Below are positions 57,672 through 64,000 of a stretch of DNA of 64,000 nucleotides, in pieces (the first letter of the stretch is position 1; each line of letters opens with the position of its first letter). Below the pieces are notes generated by a model that did no database searches, was not told where the DNA came from, and saw nothing but the letters and a program-made list of their open reading frames with translations. Origin of the DNA: Archegozetes longisetosus. Taxonomy: Eukaryota; Arthropoda; Arachnida; Sarcoptiformes; Trhypochthoniidae. Made by a program: the position numbers and the translations under genes. The stretch is from NCBI GenBank assembly GCA_018873245.2, contig JAEMBT020000007.1, positions 9,307,129 through 9,371,128 on the forward strand, given 5' to 3'.

Positions 57672-59644
57672 GAGTGATAAGTTAGTTCATTAACTCTCAT
57701 TAAAAAATCACTCGCGTACCACTTCAGCCGTTAAAAAATCACTCAAAAATTATTCAAACATTTGCTTATCAGTTGTGGAATAAATTTGGCGACAACTCCA
57801 TATCGATCTGAATAGTCTATCGCCTTGAAACGCAACCAATGTAGTTATTGATAATTATTTCTCTCCGTTAAGGATCTCTCTATCTTTGAATGTTTTTTTA
57901 TTTGAAAAATTGCTTCACAAATATGTTTCTTTGTTTGCCTCAAACTAAGTCACATCAGCTCAACGGTAGCTCAGCTTTTAATTGGTTTGGTTAACGCAAA
58001 TAAAACATTGTTTTTTAAACTTTGCTCTCCAACTCAGAGGTGCTTAATTTGATTCTGAAGTTTAAACATAAGCAGCAATGAAATATTCATAGAAAGGTTT
58101 GAAGCTATAAGTTATAACTTGTGAGAGTCGAAAATATATTCATAACCCAAAGTTAACCTGAAGCTAATTAAAGCTTAAAAGATCGTGTGTTTTGGTTAGG
58201 CTCAAGATTGTGGTAACTAGAAGTTGAGAAGTGAAAGCTTCTACTTCTGGTGATCACGTCTATTAAGCGTAAGTTTTATTTCAACTTGGTATAAGTCTGC
58301 GCATCAAATTTAACTTTTTTCACACATTTTTGACGCATAATTGATAATTTCACAACAGCACGAGTTTGAAAATTCAATTAAAATATTGATTACGAAAATT
58401 ATTTTATTTCAATAATAAATGAATTTCGTTAATGATAATCCTACGCGAGGGGAATAATATTTAATATGAACTACGCTTTAAATACTAGCGTTAAACGCAA
58501 AATCTTCCCTAAAACACAAATCCTATAATTGAATGAAACAGCGCAGAAACTATACTCTTCCTGTTCGTAATCATAACTACTCAATAATTAAGTCCAAATT
58601 CAAGATTGAAGCCGAGCATTAATTTGTGCATTAATTGCAAACTTAAGTAGTCATAAAGTGAATATAGAAATTAGCATAACTGACGACCTCATGTTCATAA
58701 ACTGGAAATAAAGTAATCAAAAGGATATTGAATTAGTTTTTTATGTTGAAGAGTTGCAACCAAGATTTGATGTGACGTTTTTGTACAGCTTGTCAACCTT
58801 CTTGTAGATTAATGTTATTGTCTGAAAGACTTTATTATATGATCCCGAGCAACAGATACTTATTAATTACTTTTTAAGTCCGAGCTACTAACTCTAAAAT
58901 TTCAAGTTTCACTTTCTATTTCACGATTGAATGCTTCAAATTACCAGTAAAATGATTTTTAGAATAATCAGGGAACCTCATGTGACGTGATATGAGAACT
59001 TTGAATAAGCGTATCAATTATTTCTTAATGAAAAAAATCAAAGCCTTCACATAAACAAAGAGAAGTGATATGAAGTGTAGCCAGAGCTGAGTCTCATTCA
59101 AATAGCGATCATTATAATGCTGATAATGGAGCTGAAGCCGGGGACGAATAGCCTTATTTTGATCAGACAGTGTTATTATAGTAGTGTTTCGGTTTGAAAA
59201 ATTGGAGGCCTTCAGATTTGGGTATATAACGCATTCACTTGAATTTGTTTGGGAAAGTTTTGACGATTTCACAAGCGCTTCTTTATTTGCCCAAATACCA
59301 ACTTATTCACTCAGCTAAACCAATACTATTTCTACGCCACTCTTCCATTCAATTCTAACCAATTTATTTTCCATTCAAATAACTATTCTATAAGTATTTG
59401 ATTGTCCTTACTATTGAAGTGCACGATTTGTCCGAAATACAGTGAATTTTTGTGTAAATTGCATTGCAGCCAAACTATAGCCAACAGTTCGATCGTTCAT
59501 CTAGTTTGACCATTTTTAGAGCATTCATTAACTGTTACGCATCATTAAGTAGTGATAATTACAACAAAAATATATTAATCAACCTAAAAATGGCTCTATT
59601 TGCAGTTAATTTGTTTCTAATGGTTATTTAGATTTTGTGATACG

Positions 59645-59794
59645 ATGAAAAGCTTGCAACTGAAAGTGACGTTAGTTATTATATTGTTACTGAAATTTGC
59701 CAGTAATTACTATTATAGCGATTGGTCGGAACCTAATTTCAAGCTAAACATTGCAGAGATTGAACAAAGAGAAAAGAAAGGATTTGCTAGCTAA
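59645..59794 (+). CDS. Candidate small secreted peptide, 49 residues
   Basis: ATG at 59645, TAA at 59792-59794. The product begins with a textbook signal peptide: MKSLQLKVTLVIILLLKFAS, a lysine-bearing start then a hydrophobic core, with likely cleavage after the Ala-Ser. The mature part (about 29 residues) starts NYYYSDWSEP, has no cysteine, and carries a dibasic EKKG near the end that a prohormone convertase could cut. A plausible splice acceptor (TTATTTAG at 59630-59631) lies just upstream, so this may be a second exon with a 5' UTR. I do not recognise it. Chance cannot be excluded for so short a frame. Confidence 0.35.
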   Translation: MKSLQLKVTLVIILLLKFASNYYYSDWSEPNFKLNIAEIEQREKKGFAS

Positions 59795-62700
59795 ATATAC
59801 ATTTATTTATTTATTCATTAGTTTAATCCATACATGAATGGCACCTAAATTAATTAAAAAAGAGCATTTATTACAATATCAATATTTATTATTGTTGATG
59901 ATCGCTAGAACTTGCTATTCTGTACAACTAGTCTTAAGCATTCACATACAGAGTATTCTCCAAATAGAAATATCAAGTTTTAAAATCAAATTTATTCTTA
60001 TTTCAACTAAACAATAAAGTATATTATAGTACAGGCAAAGTCAGAATGATCTACTCACTCGCAATATACAACCAAACTTGACACTTCAGACCCCTAAGTT
60101 GTTTTGAAAACAAGCTCAACTTGCTATAAATCACTTTAATTTGACAAAATAAGCAGACACTCATTAATACAATTGTTATTGAGAATTAGACTCTTCAAAT
60201 GAAAGTTAAGTAAAATGTTGGGTTAATGTCTAGAACTGAACTAACTGACCAATGAATGAGCTAATGATAGGGTCTGAAATGTGTACAAAATTCTGACTTT
60301 TACTGCATAGCATAAGACCACTTCATTAATTGCACAAATAAATGAGAATTTACGTCTTGTTTAGCAATTTTAACTTAATTAAGAATGAATTGGCACATCC
60401 AACAAGTGTTCTCATCTCAATACAACTCAATTAATTGGATTTTTGTGCATTTTTATAACTCTACATATTTATTACTGAAATAAATAGTTGAACGCATTTA
60501 AAATTGCATTTCTTATAAAGCAAACAAGTGAAAACTTATTGAGAAAAAGGAGGGCATCCAAATGTTTACTAGGATTCTAATAATAATTTTGATAACCAAA
60601 CCATATCTTTATAGACGAAGGACTGATCTGATAAAAAGTTTGTGCGTCTTAAAAACAAAAGCAACTAAATTTGATAAAAATTGCAGCACAAGTGAACAGA
60701 TCTAATTTGAGATAAGCCAATATCCATAAAATATAAGTTGATTGAAGAGGACATTAGTAATGAAGAAGAATAGAGATTAGAATAAGATAATCTAAATAAG
60801 AAATATATGGCTGTGAAGCAGTTATTTTGTACACAAGTTTCTAATTGTTTACTTTATAAAAAATATTAATATGACTCAATTTATCCAAATGATAATTGTA
60901 TGAAACATATTCTTAAATATGATTTCGACAAATTTAGTTTAACAAAACTAAACAATCGATAATAGATATAATAAATAAATTCAAACTAAATTATTACCGG
61001 CTCAACATTTACAATAATTATAGAAAAACGAGTTCTATTTGTTGAATATTTGTTCAACTTTACAATGGGTTTGATCACTTCAATTGTATTTTCATTTAAT
61101 TGGACATAACAAACAGAACGATTATTTCAATTGAAACTAATTTATGTAACTTTGAGTGATTGCAAGTGTTTCAATCTAATATTATTAAACATAGAGCCAA
61201 CATTTGAGCATAAGTTGGTAGAAATTCAATTCAATTAAACTGTTGCTCAAAAACAACATCAAATAACTAAAATTGAAATGTGAACAGATTAATAGAAATA
61301 GAATTTTTCTAAATGAATAGGACTACTAAAAGTAAGTTTTCATCAAGACTAATTATGAACTAGTGGTTATCATCCAAACGAACGTTAATTATAAAATGAT
61401 AAAACTTGAAACAAACATATGAATAAGAATGCTCACAAACTGTATAACTCATGCTTATAGGGTTATCACTTAGATAGTTTCAACTTAATATAATCTGGTA
61501 GTTGCAACAGTTGCGATTAGAATATGAGAAAACTAATAGTTAATCAACTATTTAAACAGTAATAGCATAGTTAAAAAGTGAGTGTTTTGCTCAATTTGTC
61601 ACAGTTTGTGCACACTTTTACCCATATTGAAACCTCTAAGTGGACTCATTTTCATCATTATTATCTATTGAATGGTTAGTAGAAAATTGAATATTAAATC
61701 CAATGCATCAATAATTAAAATCTGAAAAATTAGTTCATATAAGAAACGAATGGTTAATAAAAAGATGATTTATAGTGAATTTATACAGAAAGAGATGAGG
61801 AATATTGAGGTGAGAATAGTGAAGCAGTTATCACAACAAATATATTGAAGTGGTTGATGAGCCCCTTGTAATATCTAATCGTCAGAGCAGAGAAACATTT
61901 ACAGCACTGTTTAAAATTCAATTCATCATTCATTGTATTATTGGTCGCATTGAATAACTCAGAGTGGGTTCCACTAAACTAGTGGACAGCCAAACACTTA
62001 TGGGTTTGAGAATTGCTTTCAACCCATAACTTAAATTCTTTGCTCCTATCAAACAGATGCAGGACAATATGCGTCCACACTAACAAATAGCTGTACCCTT
62101 GAAATGAGCCTAAATTTAGCACAATTGGGGGCTTTACAGAAGCCAAACCCTTGAGAAAGGGTCAGTTTCCAAAACTTGCAACGACTGACTTGGAGTCAAC
62201 TATAGGTTAGATTTAACTAATCCTTACATAGAATCAGTTGAATACTGAGGTATAGTAGAACTGATTGCAAGTGTTGGAATGATTGGAAAACGATCATAGA
62301 GTGAATATGTAAACAGTGCTGTACTAATGAGTGCAGTGATATTAATGAGAGCGCATTCATGCAAAATCCAATATAAAACACTTTTCCACAATTAGACGAA
62401 TAGCATTTGTAGTAGAAATTTAAAGCTGTCTTTTAAAGGCACTGTTCAATAAGCATATAATGCGATAATAATGAATAAAAATGTTAACTCATTTATGCTT
62501 TATCTGCACTATTTGTGCATTTATTTAAAACTTCATAGGAATGACTTTTGGACAATATTTTCACTGGAATATCACTAATCATAATATTGAAAGCTATAAT
62601 CATCAAAAATGAACCAAATCTCGATTCAACTTATAATAGAAATTATTGATAACAAATTCATTGTTTCGATAACTTGTGTTCAATCATAAGCAGAATGGCA

Positions 62701-63173
62701 GCACTGATGGTTAGGCCAACTAAGAACTGATACCTCATAAAAATCAATATCAATTTTCTAAAATAAGCTTCAAGTGCAAAGTTATGAAATTTAAAATAAA
62801 ATATAGAACAAAAATAAAAAGTTTTCTCTCTGACGTATGTGAAGAATGTGGCAGAATATCAGTACATTTATATTGTATAAAATCGTCAACAATCAAAAAA
62901 GCATTGATTACACTGTATCCCGGTCTCTCACACAAATTGTCATATCACAACACTTTCAAAACCTACAAATGCTTCACAATCAATTCAAGTCAGATTCATA
63001 TCAATCAATCAATTGATACATAGAATGTATCAATTGAGTCTGATTACGAGCCATTGTTCCTCTAATAGAGAAGTTTGCACTTATCTGTTTTATTGGTTTA
63101 GAAATGATTAGATAATTGGCGTTCTATTTTCGATCATTTAAAATAATAAACTATATTTCTATACATTGATTCG

Positions 63174-63564
63174 TCAGTCTGACGGATGTTCAGGACAGGA
63201 ACGATTCACTTCAAACCAGGCATCGATGCAACTGCAACACAACCAGAAACGGTCAAATTAATAGGAATAGAGAATTGATTGCAAACAATACCTTTTATGA
63301 TATATACAAAGACATGGAAGCCTAGCGATTGTATCTCCTTGAATGAGCTCTTCCAAACATATGACACACTCTCCCTTATCTTCCGTTAGCATATCCTCTG
63401 AAAAGAAAATAGAAAATTAAGTCAACAGTCAATTGGGTTATTATAATAGATCACTAGATGAGACCTACCGTTATAGTTGATTCGAGGCTTTGTAAGACAC
63501 ATAACGAGATGACATTCGACATCATCAGGTAAAACAAATTTAGAACAAACCGGACATTTAATTC
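63174..63564 (-). CDS. ZNRF2: ZNRF1/2-type E3 ubiquitin ligase, 3' exons (partial)
   Basis: The last three coding exons on the minus strand: 63564-63469, 63397-63292, 63231-63174, ending in TGA at 63174-63176. Phases agree. They encode the ZNRF C-terminal module: a treble-cysteine zinc finger (CPVCSKFVLPDDVECHLVMC) and the RING-H2 finger CVICLEEL...LPCLCIYHKSCIDAW...CPEHP. The final ENRSCPEHPSD-type ending is nearly identical to vertebrate ZNRF1/2. These are myristoylated, membrane-associated ubiquitin ligases of endosomes, lysosomes and neurons. The first exon, which should carry MG at the N-terminus and a low-complexity stretch, lies beyond the window. I cannot tell ZNRF1 from ZNRF2; the symbol is a family label. 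Confidence 0.92.
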
Positions 63565-64000
63565 CTGGTAAATAAATTTGAAATAATTAGGCATCCCAAA
63601 TCTCTATTTCTATTGTTTCATTTATATTTAATTTACTAATTATTTAGCTAAGTATTTGACCAAATCGTTGTTGAGCCAAAAGTTATATCAAATAAAACAA
63701 GTTTCGAGTCGGCAATCAAACTATTTAGCTAAAAATCTGAAAATTGATTTCTTCTCAGTAGAAATAATGAGAAAATGCAACACAACTCAGTGCTAAACTT
63801 GTTTGATGGTCAGTACAGCATTTTGTATTTTACAAGTTTATAAAATAGGTAAAAACAATAGACAAACGTTTAAATTTGATGATAAATAGACTCTTAATTA
63901 ATTTGTAAAATTGGTGACTAGGCTAAACTTGAAATTGATTTTGTTGGAAATAAATTAAAATATATGAATGTTTATGGATAGCTGACAAGACAAAAAAACT
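63565..64000. other. Probable ZNRF-like intron
   Basis: AT-rich sequence upstream of the first visible ZNRF-like exon, starting with its acceptor (TTTACCAG on the minus strand). No coding frame or repeat was seen. Confidence 0.55.

Larger units (their letters stand above)
52957..63173. other. Gene-poor region, 10 kb
   Basis: Between the DOK-like start and the last ZNRF-like exon. It contains a 20-bp tandem repeat (53786-53880), a GA microsatellite (56403-56450), a dispersed repeat copy (57623-57671), a GC-richer island at about 57075-57140 and a candidate secreted peptide (59645-59794). Other frames (54245-54505, 54528-54710, 59018-59272, 62784-63023) were weighed and left out. Upstream DOK exons or regulatory DNA may lie here, but I cannot show it. 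Confidence 0.45.

Noticed and set aside
59018-59272. Minus-strand open frame of about 85-95 codons
   Set aside because: The first two thirds look protein-like, but there is no ATG, no clear acceptor upstream and no clear donor. Transcript data would be needed to revive it.
62784-63023. Plus-strand 79-codon frame next to the ZNRF-like gene
   Set aside because: Has an ATG but an unremarkable AT-driven composition and no domain; it is probably antisense of the ZNRF 3' UTR.
1-64000. tRNA, rRNA, CRISPR arrays, bacterial-style operons and viral genes
   Set aside because: I looked for tRNA A/B-box pairs, regularly spaced repeats and viral reading frames and found none that hold up. The window is eukaryotic, so ribosome binding sites and operators were not sought.

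Overview
The window is nuclear DNA from an animal, most likely an arthropod. It is strongly AT-rich and its genes are split by GT-AG introns. Some introns are as short as 56-60 nt and others exceed 1 kb. Gene families (a thioester-containing immune protein, a DOK4/5/6-type adaptor, an LRP12-like receptor, ZNRF, PIG-U, BOP1) are metazoan. Two short stretches of the arthropod-type telomere motif TTAGG occur. A mite or other chelicerate is my guess for the host; that is inference only. Exon joins below were worked out by hand from splice signals, codon phase and family conservation.

Layout. 1-10519 is gene-poor and repeat-rich: a 958-bp foldback element with 304-bp arms (607-1564), and an intact hAT transposon (2842-5382) with a perfect 8-bp target duplication, inserted in the decayed 3' end of a SWIM-finger (MULE-type) transposon. 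10520-18785 holds two minus-strand genes: a DOMON-SEA single-pass membrane protein and a membrane-anchored JmjC/cupin oxygenase. 18786-23115 is non-coding apart from a doubtful short ORF and the presumed promoter of the next gene. 23116-32059 is a plus-strand thioester protein (TEP, alpha-2-macroglobulin superfamily) with an array of alternative exons for one variable segment. Two of these exons encode collagen-like Gly-X-Y triplets and lie in a tandem duplication.

32557-53000 is a compact housekeeping block: BPHL-like hydrolase (-), an 11-finger C2H2 protein (+), mitochondrial ribosomal protein bL9m (-), an LRP12/LRP3-like CUB/LDLa receptor (+), an atypical dual-specificity phosphatase (-), PIG-U (+) and BOP1 (-) in tight convergence, and a DOK4/5/6-type PH-PTB adaptor (-). 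53000-63173 is a 10-kb gene-poor stretch with microsatellites and one candidate small secreted peptide. The right edge carries the last three coding exons of a ZNRF1/2-type E3 ubiquitin ligase (-).

The genes do not form an operon or one pathway. The most unusual locus is the TEP gene with its exon array.
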